From Actinomadura parmotrematis (GTDB lineage: Bacteria; Actinomycetota; Actinomycetes; Streptosporangiales; Streptosporangiaceae): 64,000 nucleotides of DNA. Of the stretch, positions 50,565 through 59,927 are shown in pieces. The notes under the pieces were generated by a model that saw only the letters and a program-made list of their open reading frames with translations, was not told the origin of the DNA and searched no databases. A program made the translations under genes and the position numbers. The stretch spans positions 186,001 to 250,000 of the forward strand of contig NZ_JAIBOA010000001.1 in assembly GCF_019458805.1 (NCBI RefSeq), given 5' to 3'. Numbering within the stretch: the stretch's first letter is position 1; each line of letters opens with the position of its first letter.

Positions 50565-51662
50565 GTGCGGGGGGCGACCGAGACGATGGTGGGGTTCGCG
50601 CGGACGCTGCGCGCGGCCGGCGTCCCCGCCGATCCCGAGCGGGTGCACGCGATGCTCGCCGCGCTCGGCCACCTCGACGTCCTCGACCCCGCCGGCGTCT
50701 ACTGGGCGGGGCGGCTCACCCTGTGCGCGGGACCGGACGACCTCGCCCGCTACGACCGCTGCTTCGCCGCCTACTTCGCCGGCGAGGCCCCGCGCCTCGC
50801 GCCGCGCCCGCCGGCCGTCGCGGTGCGGCGCGCGGCGGCGGTCCCGGCGGGCGGGGCGCCCGGCGGGGCGGAGGGCGACGCGCGGGCCGCGACCGCAAGC
50901 GCCGTCGAGGTGCTGCGGGACCGGGACGTCGCGCGCCTCACGGCCGCCGAGCGCGCCGAGGTGAACCGGCTCATCGCCGCCCTGTCGGCGTCCCCCGACC
51001 TGCGCCGCTCGCGCCGCCTCGCGCCCGCGGCGCGGGGCCGCCTGGACCCGGCCCGCACCGTCCGCGAGACGCTGCGGCGCGGCGGCGAGACCGCCGTGCT
51101 GCTGCACCGCGCGCCGCGCGTCCGGCCGCGCCGCGTGGTGCTGCTGGTGGACGTCAGCGGCTCGATGCGGCCCTACGCCGACGCGCTGCTGCGCTTCGCG
51201 CACGCCGCGGCCCGCTCGGGCGGCCGCGCGGTCGAGGTGTTCAGCGCCGGGACGCGCCTCACCCGCCTCACCCGCGAGCTGCGGCACCGCGACGCCGACG
51301 CGGCGATGGCGGCGGCCGCGGCGGCGATCCCCGACTGGAGCGGCGGCACCCGCCTCGGCGCGGAGCTGAAGGAGTTCCTCGACCGGTTCGGGCAGCGCGG
51401 CCTCGCCCGCGGCGCGACCGTCGTCCTCGCCTCCGACGGCTGGGAGCGCGGCGACGCGGCGCTGCTCGGCGCGCAGATGGCGCGGCTGCACCGGCTGGCG
51501 CACCGGGTGGTGTGGGCCAACCCGCACCGGGCGCGCCCCGGGTACGAGCCCCTGACGGCCGGGATGGCCGCGGCGCTGCCGTACGTTGATGTCTTCACGA
51601 GCGGGCACAGCCTGGGTGCCCTGGAACGGCTCGCGCAGATCATCGGAGGGGCCCGTGCGTGA
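50565..51662 (+). CDS. VWA-domain protein (CoxE-like)
   Basis: A 365-residue protein: an alpha-helical N part, an Ala/Arg/Gly-rich linker (about 75-110) and a C-terminal von Willebrand A domain whose MIDAS motif is DVSGS (196-200). Further markers are FSAGTRLTRLTRELRHRD and VLASDGWERGD. This is the VWA partner of MoxR ATPases; in the cox gene cluster CoxE assists active-site assembly. It begins four bases after the MoxR stop and overlaps xdhC by eight bases. Confidence 0.87.
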   Translation: MRGATETMVGFARTLRAAGVPADPERVHAMLAALGHLDVLDPAGVYWAGRLTLCAGPDDLARYDRCFAAYFAGEAPRLAPRPPAVAVRRAAAVPAGGAPGGAEGDARAATASAVEVLRDRDVARLTAAERAEVNRLIAALSASPDLRRSRRLAPAARGRLDPARTVRETLRRGGETAVLLHRAPRVRPRRVVLLVDVSGSMRPYADALLRFAHAAARSGGRAVEVFSAGTRLTRLTRELRHRDADAAMAAAAAAIPDWSGGTRLGAELKEFLDRFGQRGLARGATVVLASDGWERGDAALLGAQMARLHRLAHRVVWANPHRARPGYEPLTAGMAAALPYVDVFTSGHSLGALERLAQIIGGARA

Positions 51663-52794
51663 CGTGCTGGCGGAGATCACCGGCTGGTACGCGGCCGGGC
51701 GGCCGTTCGGCCTCGCCACCGTGGTGAACACCTTCCGCAGCGCGCCCCGCCCGCCCGGCGCCGCGATGGCGGTGTCGGCGGACGGCGAGGCCGCCGGCAG
51801 CGTGTCCGGCGGCTGCGTGGAGGGCGCCGTCTACGAGCTGGCCCGCACGGTGCTGGAGTCGGGCGAGCCGGTCGTGCAGCGCTACGGGGTGAGCGACGAC
51901 GACGCGTTCGCCGTCGGCCTGACCTGCGGCGGGATCCTGGACGTCCTCGTCGAGCCGGTCGGCCCGGCGACCTTCCCCGAGTTCCCCGCCGTCGCCCGGT
52001 CGATCGAGGAGCGCGAGCCGGTCGCCGTCGCCACCGTCATCGGCGGCCCGGGGCGCCTCGGGGCGCGCCGCGTCGTCTGGGGCGACCGCGCCGCCGGCAG
52101 CCTCGCCCCCGGCGCGCCGCACGCCGCCCGCCTGGACGCGGCGGTCGACGACGACGCGCGCGGCATGCTCGCGCAGGGCCTCACCGGCGCCCGCCACTAC
52201 GGCCCCGAGGGCGAGCGGCGCCGCGACGACCTCACGGTGTTCGTGCACGCCTTCGCGCCGCCGCCGCGCCTGCTGGTGTTCGGCGCGATCGACTTCGCCG
52301 CCGCCGTGGCCCGCGTCGGCAAGTTCCTCGGCTACCACGTCACCGTCTGCGACGCCCGGCCGGTGTTCGCGACCGCCAAGCGGTTCCCCGACGCCGACGA
52401 GGTCGTGGTGAAGTGGCCGCACAAGTTCCTCGGCGAGGCCGAGGTGGACGAGCGGACCGCGATCTGCGTCCTCACCCACGACCCCAAGTTCGACGTGCCG
52501 CTGCTGGAGGTCGCGCTCCGCACGCCCGCCGGGTACGTCGGCGCGATGGGCTCGCGCCGCACCCACGACGACCGCCTCGCCCGCCTGCGCGAGGCCGGCC
52601 TGTCGGCGGGCGAGCTGGCGCGGCTGCGGTCGCCGATCGGCCTGGACCTCGGCGCCCGCACCCCCGAGGAGACGGCGGTGTCGATCGCCGCCGAGCTCGT
52701 CCAGCTCCGCTGGGGCGGCAGCGGCCGCCCGCTGACCGACACGGGCGGCCGCATCCACGCCGATCCGCCCGCCGGGCGCCGTCCGGGCGGCTAG
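51655..52794 (+). CDS. XdhC/CoxI-family molybdenum-cofactor maturation protein
   Basis: A 379-residue XdhC-type chaperone, which in xanthine-dehydrogenase systems inserts sulfurated molybdenum cofactor. The N-terminal domain has RSAPRPPGAAMAVSADGEAAGSVSGGCVEGAVYE, with the conserved Cys, and GLTCGGILDVLVEP. The C-terminal Rossmann domain has LLVFGAIDFAAAV, ILTHDPKFD-like VLTHDPKFDVPLLE and YVGAMGSRRTHDDRLARL with SPIGLDLGARTPEE. GGAGGGG precedes the GTG. Its client enzyme is not encoded here; purine-related neighbours suggest xanthine dehydrogenase. Confidence 0.93.
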   Translation: MRDVLAEITGWYAAGRPFGLATVVNTFRSAPRPPGAAMAVSADGEAAGSVSGGCVEGAVYELARTVLESGEPVVQRYGVSDDDAFAVGLTCGGILDVLVEPVGPATFPEFPAVARSIEEREPVAVATVIGGPGRLGARRVVWGDRAAGSLAPGAPHAARLDAAVDDDARGMLAQGLTGARHYGPEGERRRDDLTVFVHAFAPPPRLLVFGAIDFAAAVARVGKFLGYHVTVCDARPVFATAKRFPDADEVVVKWPHKFLGEAEVDERTAICVLTHDPKFDVPLLEVALRTPAGYVGAMGSRRTHDDRLARLREAGLSAGELARLRSPIGLDLGARTPEETAVSIAAELVQLRWGGSGRPLTDTGGRIHADPPAGRRPGG

Positions 52795-52803
52795 GCTCGC
52801 GCG

Positions 52804-53391
52804 ATGATCCCGCATCCCGCGCACCCGCCGGCCGGCCTGCTGCTCGCGGCGGGGGAGGGGAGCCGGCTCGGGCGGCCGAAGGCCCTGCTGGAGGTGGGCG
52901 GGGAGCGCCTGGTCGACCGCGGCGTGCGGACGCTGCACGAGGGCGGCTGCGCGCCCGTCCTGGTGGTGTCGGGCGCGGTCACCGTCGAGCTGTTCGGCGC
53001 CGTCGTCGTCCCCAACGACGCGTGGCGCACCGGCATGGGGTCGTCGCTGCGGGCGGGCCTGGCCGCGCTGCCGCACGGGTGCCCGGCCGTCGTCGTCGCG
53101 CTCGTCGACCAGCCGCGCGTCACCCCCGCCGCCGTCCGCCGGCTCGTCGCCGCGTTCGAGGACGGCGCGCGCGTCGCCGTCGCCACCTACGGCGGCGCGC
53201 CCCGCAACCCGGTGCTGATCGCCGCCGAGCATTTCACCGCCGTCGCCGAGGCCGCAGAGGGCGACGTGGGGGCCCGGGCGTTCCTGCGCGCGCATCCCGA
53301 GCTCGTCACGCCGGTGCCGTGCGACGACGTCGCCGCGCCCGACGACATCGACACCCTCGCCGACCTCGCCGCCTACGAGCGCGAGGGCTGA
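52804..53391 (+). CDS. Molybdopterin nucleotidyltransferase (MocA/MobA-like)
   Basis: A 195-residue NTP-transferase. The N-terminal LLLAAGEGSRLGRPKALLEVGGE is the nucleotide-binding signature, GMGSSLRAGLAALP and VVALVDQPRVT (metal Asp) complete the site, and GAPRNPVLI is the late motif. MocA-type enzymes attach CMP to molybdopterin for xanthine-dehydrogenase/CO-dehydrogenase-family enzymes. This is a different cofactor form from that used by the sulfite-oxidase-like enzyme nearby, so this gene and xdhC serve another enzyme. It starts nine bases after xdhC. Confidence 0.9.
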   Translation: MIPHPAHPPAGLLLAAGEGSRLGRPKALLEVGGERLVDRGVRTLHEGGCAPVLVVSGAVTVELFGAVVVPNDAWRTGMGSSLRAGLAALPHGCPAVVVALVDQPRVTPAAVRRLVAAFEDGARVAVATYGGAPRNPVLIAAEHFTAVAEAAEGDVGARAFLRAHPELVTPVPCDDVAAPDDIDTLADLAAYEREG

Positions 53392-53411
53392 GCGGCCGGG
53401 GCGCTGACGGG

Positions 53412-54647
53412 TCAGGCGCCGGGGGGCAGGACGGACTCGTCGAGGGCGCCGCAGTCGACGGCGCGGCGCAGGCGGGCGGTGAGGGCCTTGACGGTCGCGG
53501 GCTCGTCCATGACGCCGCCGTCGCCCGCGGCCTGCTCGTGCCAGGCCCGGACGCGGCCGATGACCTCGTCCACGCCCGTCAGGTGGAAGCCGTAGACGGC
53601 CGCGTAGCGGCTCGGCAGGTGCGCCGGGTGCAGGTCCCAGCCCTGGTAGAAGCCGTGCGCGAGGGAGTGCCGGACGTGCGCGGCGTGCACCGCCCAGGCG
53701 GCGTTGACCTCGTCGGGGCCGTCGTTGCGGGGGACGACGTTGGTGGAGCCGTCCGACAGGCGGACGCCGGTGCCGGCGAGCGTCACCTGCATGACGTTCC
53801 GGGCGAAGTCGCAGGCCGGGTGGTCGAGGCGCTGCTCGGCGGGCGGCAGGCCGCAGGCGGCGGTGTAGTCGAACACCCCGAAGTGCGCCGCCGCCATCCG
53901 GCCGCCCGCGGCGTCCACGATGCCGCGCAGCCCGATCCGGCCCTCGTGGTCGATGACCGACTCGGTCGTCTCGACCTGCACCTCGAACCGCAGGATCTTG
54001 GCCGGCAGGCCGAGCGCCTCCTCCAGCCGGTCCAGGTACTCCGTGAAGAGCGCGACGTGCCCGGCCATGACCACCTTGGGGAAGGTGATGGTGAAGCCGC
54101 CGGGCAGGCGGCCGAGGCGGTCGCGGAGCGCGGTGAGGAAGGCGTCCAGGGTGCGCATCGAGCGCTCGTGCCCGCCGTCGGCGAACGACTTGACGCGGAG
54201 GCCCCAGTAGTGCGGCAGCGACTTGGCCTCGTAGGCGGTCGCGACGGCCTGCACGACCTGCGCGACGTGCTCGTCCTCCTCGGCGTCGGAGCGGACGCCG
54301 TAGCCGTCCTCGAAGTCGATCCGCACGTCCTCCAGCGGCTCGGCCGACAGCTTGGCCGCGACGCGCTCGCGCACCAGCGCGGAGATCTCCGGCTCCAGGC
54401 CGAACGCGGTGCCGAACGAGCCCGCGCCCGGCGTGTGGGTGTTGAGCAGGCGGAGGGCCTCGGCGCCGAAGTCGGAGGCCGTGGACGCGGAGAAGCGGTC
54501 GGCCGGGACGTACACGGTGTGCACCGGCTGGCGCCCGGTCGCCGGGCCCGGGAAGTGCTCGGCGTGCTCGTCGCGGACGGCGGCGATGCGTGCGGACAGG
54601 TCGTCGATCGAGGAGACGCTCAGGTTCACCCCGCCATGATCTCGCAT
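53412..54647 (-). CDS. DUF6986 / HpcH-HpaI aldolase-like protein
   Basis: A 411-residue protein of the citrate-lyase/aldolase TIM-barrel superfamily. LEDVRIDFEDGYGVRSDAEEDEH carries the acidic metal and phosphate site typical of CitE-like proteins; RFEVQVETTESVIDHEGRIGLRGIVDAAGGR provides the metal Glu; HFGVFDYTAACGLP and DEVNAAWAVHAAHV follow. The exact reaction is unknown. From memory, actinobacterial homologs lie near allantoin and glyoxylate genes, which fits the purine-catabolism neighbours. Convergent with the nucleotidyltransferase, 20 bases apart. Confidence 0.8.
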   Translation of the reverse strand: MRDHGGVNLSVSSIDDLSARIAAVRDEHAEHFPGPATGRQPVHTVYVPADRFSASTASDFGAEALRLLNTHTPGAGSFGTAFGLEPEISALVRERVAAKLSAEPLEDVRIDFEDGYGVRSDAEEDEHVAQVVQAVATAYEAKSLPHYWGLRVKSFADGGHERSMRTLDAFLTALRDRLGRLPGGFTITFPKVVMAGHVALFTEYLDRLEEALGLPAKILRFEVQVETTESVIDHEGRIGLRGIVDAAGGRMAAAHFGVFDYTAACGLPPAEQRLDHPACDFARNVMQVTLAGTGVRLSDGSTNVVPRNDGPDEVNAAWAVHAAHVRHSLAHGFYQGWDLHPAHLPSRYAAVYGFHLTGVDEVIGRVRAWHEQAAGDGGVMDEPATVKALTARLRRAVDCGALDESVLPPGA

Positions 54648-54714
54648 GTCGGGACGGATTGGGCATCGGCCGTATCACAGGCCCGTTGCGGCCAGTGCGG
54701 GGGAGGGCCGCGGG

Positions 54715-55644
54715 TCAGGCGGGCGCCCAGTGCTCGGTGCGGGCGCCGAGCGCGAGCGCGGCCCGGCAGCCGGCGAGCACGCCGTGCGCGAGGTCGGCGC
54801 CCGAGGTGTGGCCGACGGCGAGCAGCCGCCGCACGGCGGGGGCGAGCGGGCCGAGCCGGACGGCGCCGCGGAGGACGCCCGCGACCTCGGCGCCCGCGCC
54901 GCCCTCGGCGGCGCAGTGCAGCAGCGTCGCGGCGAGCGGGGTCGTGCGGGTGCCGGCGTCGGCGGTGACCGCGGCGCCGAGCCAGTCGGCGAGCCACACC
55001 GCGCGCGCCCCGGCCGCGCCGAGCGCGCCGCCGGCGGCGCGGAGCGCGATGAGCAGCCCGGCGATGATGTCGTCACCGGCCGGGGTGAGGCCTGGGCCGA
55101 GGCCGACGATCCGCTCGGCCGCCTCGACGGCGCCCGCGAGGTCCCCGGCGGCGCAGCGGGCGGCGAGCAGCGCCGGATCGGGGTGGCCGGCGAGGCCGGT
55201 CGCGACGCCGTCCAGCTCGCGCGCGAGCTCGGCCGTGCCCTGCCTGAGAACCTCCGCGCCGGGCGCCGCCGCATCGGGCGCGCCGAGCGCGGGCCGCGGA
55301 TCCCACCAGCGGCGGACCCGCACGTGCAGGGCGCCCGCCTCCACGCGCCCGTCGCCGATCCGCGCCTCGCCGCCCTCGGCGGCGTGCCGGAAGGGCCGGT
55401 CGCGGCGGCCCGCCGCGACGACGACCGCGTTCGGCGGCCGGGCGGCGTCGCTCGCCACGACGGCGAGCACGCGGGGCTCGGGGGCGTCGCGCAGCTCCAG
55501 GTAGACGGCGGCGGGGAACACCGCGAGCACGCGCGCCGTGCGGGGCGCGCCGGACAGCGCCTCGCGGAGGGCGAGGCTCGCCGCGCCCGCGGGGGCGGGG
55601 CGGCCGGTGCGCGGCCGGACGGGATGGCGGGCGAGGGCGGTCAT
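54715..55644 (-). CDS. DUF2877 (AllH-like) protein
   Basis: A 309-residue cytoplasmic protein. The conserved part is the C-terminal half, with IVGLGPGLTPAGDDIIAGLLIALRA, the DUF2877 signature. The family includes E. coli YlbF/AllH, one of three gene products linked to oxamate carbamoyltransferase activity in allantoin degradation; its two partners (FdrA and YlbE types) are not in this window. It lies divergently from the PucR regulator gene, with 156 bases between them, so it may be a target of that regulator. Confidence 0.82.
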   Translation of the reverse strand: MTALARHPVRPRTGRPAPAGAASLALREALSGAPRTARVLAVFPAAVYLELRDAPEPRVLAVVASDAARPPNAVVVAAGRRDRPFRHAAEGGEARIGDGRVEAGALHVRVRRWWDPRPALGAPDAAAPGAEVLRQGTAELARELDGVATGLAGHPDPALLAARCAAGDLAGAVEAAERIVGLGPGLTPAGDDIIAGLLIALRAAGGALGAAGARAVWLADWLGAAVTADAGTRTTPLAATLLHCAAEGGAGAEVAGVLRGAVRLGPLAPAVRRLLAVGHTSGADLAHGVLAGCRAALALGARTEHWAPA

Positions 55645-55753
55645 GATCCTCCAGGGGGCCGGGGAACCGGGGCCTCTGGCAGGACGGTAGACGCGTCCGG
55701 CGGCGGGTCGTATGGAAAAACCTGCCAAGACCGGTTGTCTTCGTTGGCTCGAC

Positions 55754-55783
55754 TTGTCAATGTTGATCATAAAGCGGTAGCGA
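55754..55783 (+). promoter_or_regulatory. Candidate pucR-type promoter
   Basis: TTGTCA (55754-55759), an 18-base spacer and TAGCGA (55778-55783). The spacer contains TGATCA in an AT-richer patch of the divergent region (55645-55800), where operator sites for the regulator would be expected. Confidence 0.4.
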
Positions 55784-55800
55784 TCGGGTGAATCGGGGCG

Positions 55801-57519
55801 ATGTCCACCAAGAGCGAGGTGACCCCTGGCATGAACCACACCCCCGCGGCGGATCAGGGCCCACCGGCCCTGCGGCTCGCCAGCACCGGCACCCTCACCC
55901 ACGGCCTGCCGGTCGCCGAGGTCCTCGGCGCGTCCACCCTGCACGGCGCCCGGCTGGTCGCCGGGCGGGCCGGGCTCGGCCGCGTCGTGCAGCGGCTGAA
56001 CGTCATGGAGGTCCCCGACGTCCTGGCCTGGGTGAAGCCCAACGAGCTGCTGCTCACCACCGGCTACCCGCTGCGCGGCACCCCGCAGTCGCTGCCCGGC
56101 CTGGTCGCCGGCCTGGACGAGCGCGGCCTCGCCGCGCTCGCCGTCAAGCTCGGCCGCTACCTGGACGCGCTGCCCGACGCGATGCTCGCCGAGGCCGACC
56201 GGCGCGGCTTCCCCGTCATCCTGCTGCCCGACGACGTCGGCTTCGACGACATCCTGAACCAGGTCCTCACCGACATCCTGAACCGGCAGGCGGCGGTGCT
56301 CGCCCGCACCGAGGAGGTGCACCGCGCGCTCGTGCAGATCGTGCTGTGCGGCGGCGGGCTGCAGGAGATCGTGGACGAGGTCGCGCTGCTGCTGGAGGTC
56401 GCCGTCGTCGTGCTGGACGCCGAGCGCCGGACGCTGGCGGGCGCGGGCCCCGCCGAGCACGTCGAGGCGATGCGCCGCGGCCGGGCCGGCGAGCCCGAGG
56501 CGGGGTTCCTCGCCGTGCCGGTCGTCGCGGGCGGCTTCGACCACGGCCGCATCATCGCCTACGGGCCGCCGGGCGCCCTCGGCCCGGCCGACCAGTCCAT
56601 CCTGGAGCGCGCCGCGCTCGTCGCCGCGCTCGTGGTCACCAAGCAGCAGGCCGTCGCGGCGGTGGAGAGCAAGTACCGGGCCGACTTCCTGCGCGACGTG
56701 CTGTCGGGGCGGGCCGGCGGCGCCGACCGGATCGTCGCGCACTGCGCCGGGTTCGGCTGGGACCTCGACCGGCCGGTCGTCGCGGTCGTCGCCGAGCTGG
56801 ACGGCCGGGCGGGCGCGGCGCCCGGCACGGGCGGCGAGGGCGGGCGCGGCCCCGAGGAGCGCGCCGCGCAGGAGCGGCTCGCCGCCGCCTGGACGACCGC
56901 CGCCCGCCGCCACGACCCGGGCGCGGCGGTGGTGAGCTTCGCGCACGAGGTCGTCGCGGTCGTCGCCGGGGACGGCGGGCGCGGCGGGGACGGCGCGGGG
57001 GCGGCGGACGGCGGCCCCGCGCAGGCCGTCGCCCGCGAGGCGGCGGCGCTGTTCGCCGAGCACCCGGCGGGCCGCCGCACCTTCTCCACCGGCATCAGCC
57101 GGCCGGCGCCCGGGCCGTCGGCGCTGCCCGAGGCGTACGAGCAGGCGGCGAAGGCGGTGCGCGTCGGCCGGCAGCTCCACGGCGACGGCGCCCGCGCCCA
57201 CTTCGACCAGCTCGGCGTGTACCGGCTGCTCAGCCTGGTGTCGGACCCGGCCGAGCTGCACGCCTTCGTCCGCGAGACGCTCGGCGCGCTCGCCGGCGAC
57301 GACGAGCCGGAGCTGGTCGACCTGCGCCGCACCCTCGGCGTCCTGCTGGAGACCAACCTCAACGTCGCCGAGACGGCGCGCCGCCTGCACTTCCACTACA
57401 ACACGCTGCGCTACCGCATCGGGAAGCTGGAGCGGCTGCTCGGGCCCTTCACCGAGGACGCCCACCTGCGCCTCAACCTGACCCTCGCGCTGCACGTGCT
57501 GCGGATGCGGGGGATCTGA
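55801..57519 (+). CDS. PucR-family transcriptional regulator
   Basis: A 572-residue regulator. The N-terminal PucR ligand domain (about 40-170) has RVVQRLNVMEVPDVLAWVKPNELLLTTGYPL. A GGDEF-like middle domain (about 300-440) follows, then the C-terminal HTH_30 domain LETNLNVAETARRLHFHYNTLRYRIGKLERLLG (about 515-548). PucR proteins activate purine-degradation genes in response to pathway intermediates. It sits between the divergent DUF2877 gene and the co-directional purine permease. ATG 55801 is used; an ATG at 55831 with GAGGTGA upstream is an equally good start. Confidence 0.92.
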   Translation: MSTKSEVTPGMNHTPAADQGPPALRLASTGTLTHGLPVAEVLGASTLHGARLVAGRAGLGRVVQRLNVMEVPDVLAWVKPNELLLTTGYPLRGTPQSLPGLVAGLDERGLAALAVKLGRYLDALPDAMLAEADRRGFPVILLPDDVGFDDILNQVLTDILNRQAAVLARTEEVHRALVQIVLCGGGLQEIVDEVALLLEVAVVVLDAERRTLAGAGPAEHVEAMRRGRAGEPEAGFLAVPVVAGGFDHGRIIAYGPPGALGPADQSILERAALVAALVVTKQQAVAAVESKYRADFLRDVLSGRAGGADRIVAHCAGFGWDLDRPVVAVVAELDGRAGAAPGTGGEGGRGPEERAAQERLAAAWTTAARRHDPGAAVVSFAHEVVAVVAGDGGRGGDGAGAADGGPAQAVAREAAALFAEHPAGRRTFSTGISRPAPGPSALPEAYEQAAKAVRVGRQLHGDGARAHFDQLGVYRLLSLVSDPAELHAFVRETLGALAGDDEPELVDLRRTLGVLLETNLNVAETARRLHFHYNTLRYRIGKLERLLGPFTEDAHLRLNLTLALHVLRMRGI

Positions 57520-57669
57520 GGCGCGGCCGGGTCAACCGCTGGTGATCATCCTCACAGGGGGCGCCCAAAGGTGCGCCGCGGGCGCGGCGGATGATGCCGG
57601 TGGCCGCCCGACGGGGTAGGTCACCCTTGCCCGCAGGGGGCGAGGGCCGCGTGACGAAGGAGCACCCGC

Positions 57670-59136
57670 ATGGTCATCGGCTGGAAGCTGCACGGCGACG
57701 GGAAGACGCCGCCGCCCGGCGAGGTCGTCCGGCCCGACGAGCGGCTGAGCTGGCCGCGCACGGTCGGCATCGGCGCGCAGCACGTCGTCGCCATGTTCGG
57801 CGCGACCTTCGTGTTCCCGCTGCTGATGGGGCTGGACCCCAACCTGGCGATCATGATGTCGGGGGTCGCGACGGTCCTGTTCCTGCTGGTGGTGCAGGGC
57901 AAGGTGCCGAGCTACCTCGGCTCCAGCGCCTCGTTCGTCGGCGCCGCGGCGGCGATCCGCGCGGGCGGCGGCGACACCGCGACGGTCACCGGCGCGATCC
58001 TGGTGTCGGGCGCGGTGCTGTTCCTCGTCGGCGTCGTCGTGCACGTCCTCGGCGGCGCGGTCGTGCAGCGGGTGTTCCCGCCGGTGGTGACCGGCGCGGT
58101 CGTCATGCTGATCGGCTTCAACCTGGCGCCGGTCGTCGCCGACACCTACTGGCCGCAGGACCAGTGGGTCGCGCTCGCCACGCTCTGCTTCGCGGTGCTC
58201 GCCTCGGTGCTGCTGCGCGGGTTCTGGGCGCGGATCTCGGTGCTGCTCGCGCTCGTCTTCGGGTTCCTGCTCTCCTGGCTGCTGGACGCGACGGCCGGCA
58301 AGGTGACGTCGGTGCTGCCGGGGCAGAACCTGCTGGACGCCGCCGGGAAGGCGTGCCCGAAGGAGGGCCCGTACTGCGTCGCGACGGCGTTCCCGCACGA
58401 CCGCATCGACCTGTCGGCGGTGAAGGCCGCCGACTGGTTCGGGTTCCCGACCCTGCACGCGCCGGGCTTCACGACCTCGGCGATCCTGCTCGCGCTGCCG
58501 CCGGTCATCGCGCTCATCGCCGAGAACACCGGGCACGTGAAGGCCGTCGCGGCGATGACCCGCACCGACCTGGACCCGGTGCTCGGCCGCGCCATCGCCG
58601 CCGACGGCGCGACGACCGTCCTCGCGAGCGCGGTCGGCGGCGCGCCGACCACCACCTACGCCGAGAACATCGGCGTCATGGCCGCCACCCGCATCTACTC
58701 GACGGCGGCCTACTACGTCGCGGCGCTCGTGGCGATCCTGTTCGGGCTCTGCCCGAAGTTCGGCGCGCTCGTCGCCGCGACGCCCGGCGGCGTCCTCGGC
58801 GGCATCACCGTCGTGCTCTACGGCATGATCGGCCTGCTCGGCGCCAAGATCTGGATCGAGAGCCGGGTGGACTTCGGCGACCCGGTCAACCTGGTGCCGG
58901 TCGCCGCCGCGATCATCCTGGCGATCGGCAACACCACGCTGGACATCACCGACGACTTCCCGCTCGGCGGGATCGCGCTCGGCACCATCGCCGTGCTGCT
59001 CTTCTACCACGTGCTGAACGCCCTCGGCGGGCCGCGCACCGGGCAGGGCGGCGGCATCATCGCGCCGGGCGAGCGCGACGGCGGCCCCGCCCCCGATCAG
59101 CCGGGCGCGTCGCCGCCGAGGGAGGCGGGGATGTAG
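57670..59136 (+). CDS. NCS2 uracil/xanthine permease
   Basis: A 488-residue membrane transporter with about 12-14 helices. GAQHVVAMFGATFVFPLLMGLDP (TM1), YLGSSASFVGA (TM3), the GALIAENTGHV-like ALIAENTGHVKAV and GGAPTTTYAENIGVMAATRIYST (TM10) match bacterial uracil/xanthine permeases of the NCS2 family. It imports a nucleobase with protons; the PucR gene 150 bases upstream and the catabolic neighbours favour a purine, although uracil is possible. AAGGAG precedes the ATG. Its 3' end overlaps the convergent deacetylase by 40 bases. Confidence 0.92.
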   Translation: MVIGWKLHGDGKTPPPGEVVRPDERLSWPRTVGIGAQHVVAMFGATFVFPLLMGLDPNLAIMMSGVATVLFLLVVQGKVPSYLGSSASFVGAAAAIRAGGGDTATVTGAILVSGAVLFLVGVVVHVLGGAVVQRVFPPVVTGAVVMLIGFNLAPVVADTYWPQDQWVALATLCFAVLASVLLRGFWARISVLLALVFGFLLSWLLDATAGKVTSVLPGQNLLDAAGKACPKEGPYCVATAFPHDRIDLSAVKAADWFGFPTLHAPGFTTSAILLALPPVIALIAENTGHVKAVAAMTRTDLDPVLGRAIAADGATTVLASAVGGAPTTTYAENIGVMAATRIYSTAAYYVAALVAILFGLCPKFGALVAATPGGVLGGITVVLYGMIGLLGAKIWIESRVDFGDPVNLVPVAAAIILAIGNTTLDITDDFPLGGIALGTIAVLLFYHVLNALGGPRTGQGGGIIAPGERDGGPAPDQPGASPPREAGM

Positions 59137-59927
59137 TTCTGCACGGCGGCCGGGCGGAAGCCCTGCTGGCGGATCCAGCCGAGGATCGTCTGGAACTGCT
59201 GGGCGAGGCCCTTGCGGTAGTGCATGAGCACGATGTCGCCGGGCTGGAACCCCTTGCCGGATCCGGTGCCCCGCGCGAACCCGTTGTAGCCGACGCCCGG
59301 CCCCGTCGTGCCGTTGTAGAACTCCGCCGACCAGATGAGGATCGACTTGATGCCGCACGCCTTGGCGGCCTGCCGCGTCGCGGTGTTGTAGGCGCCGAAC
59401 GGCGGCCGGAAGATCTGCGGCCGGTACCCGTACTGGGCGGCGATGGTGTCGGACGCGCCGCAGATCTCGTGCTGCTGCCCCGCCAGGGACAGCGTCGGCA
59501 TGTTCGGGTGCGAGATCGTGTGGTTCTCGATCTTCGATCCGGCGTTGCGCATCGCCCAGAAGTACTGGCCCTCGCCGCGCGTGTAGGTGGTGGTGAGGAA
59601 GGTGAGGATCGGCACCTTCTCGCGGCGCACCAGGTTGACGAAGTCGTTGTCGTACTCGTAGCCGTCGTCGATGGTGAGGAAGACGACCTTGTCGGTGGTG
59701 TCGATGCTGTTGATGACCACCGGCAGCCCGTCGGGGGCGGCCTTCGGCGGCGTCCACGACCCCGGCTTCGGCCTCGCCCACGCCTGGTCGGCGAGCACCG
59801 CGCCGAGCTGCGCGGCCATGGACGGCCCGGTGTCCTCGGCCTGCGCCCCGACCGCCGGCACGGCCGCCGCCGCCACCCCGAGCACGCCGGCCGCCACCGT
59901 GGCGACCACGGGCATCTTCCCTCGCAT
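59097..59927 (-). CDS. Secreted polysaccharide deacetylase (NodB domain)
   Basis: A 276-residue carbohydrate-esterase-4-type protein. A signal peptide (about 1-30) ends near AVGAQAED. The NodB domain has FLTIDDGYEYD (Asp pair), NHTISHPNM (the metal His-x3-His), QIFRPPFGAYN and GDIVLMHYRKG, so all five motifs are represented. Substrates in the family are peptidoglycan, chitin or acetylxylan. Start at the ATG (MRGKMPVV) preceded by AAGAGG; an ATG eight codons upstream (59951) is possible. Convergent overlap with the permease gene. Confidence 0.88.
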   Translation of the reverse strand: MRGKMPVVATVAAGVLGVAAAAVPAVGAQAEDTGPSMAAQLGAVLADQAWARPKPGSWTPPKAAPDGLPVVINSIDTTDKVVFLTIDDGYEYDNDFVNLVRREKVPILTFLTTTYTRGEGQYFWAMRNAGSKIENHTISHPNMPTLSLAGQQHEICGASDTIAAQYGYRPQIFRPPFGAYNTATRQAAKACGIKSILIWSAEFYNGTTGPGVGYNGFARGTGSGKGFQPGDIVLMHYRKGLAQQFQTILGWIRQQGFRPAAVQNYIPASLGGDAPG

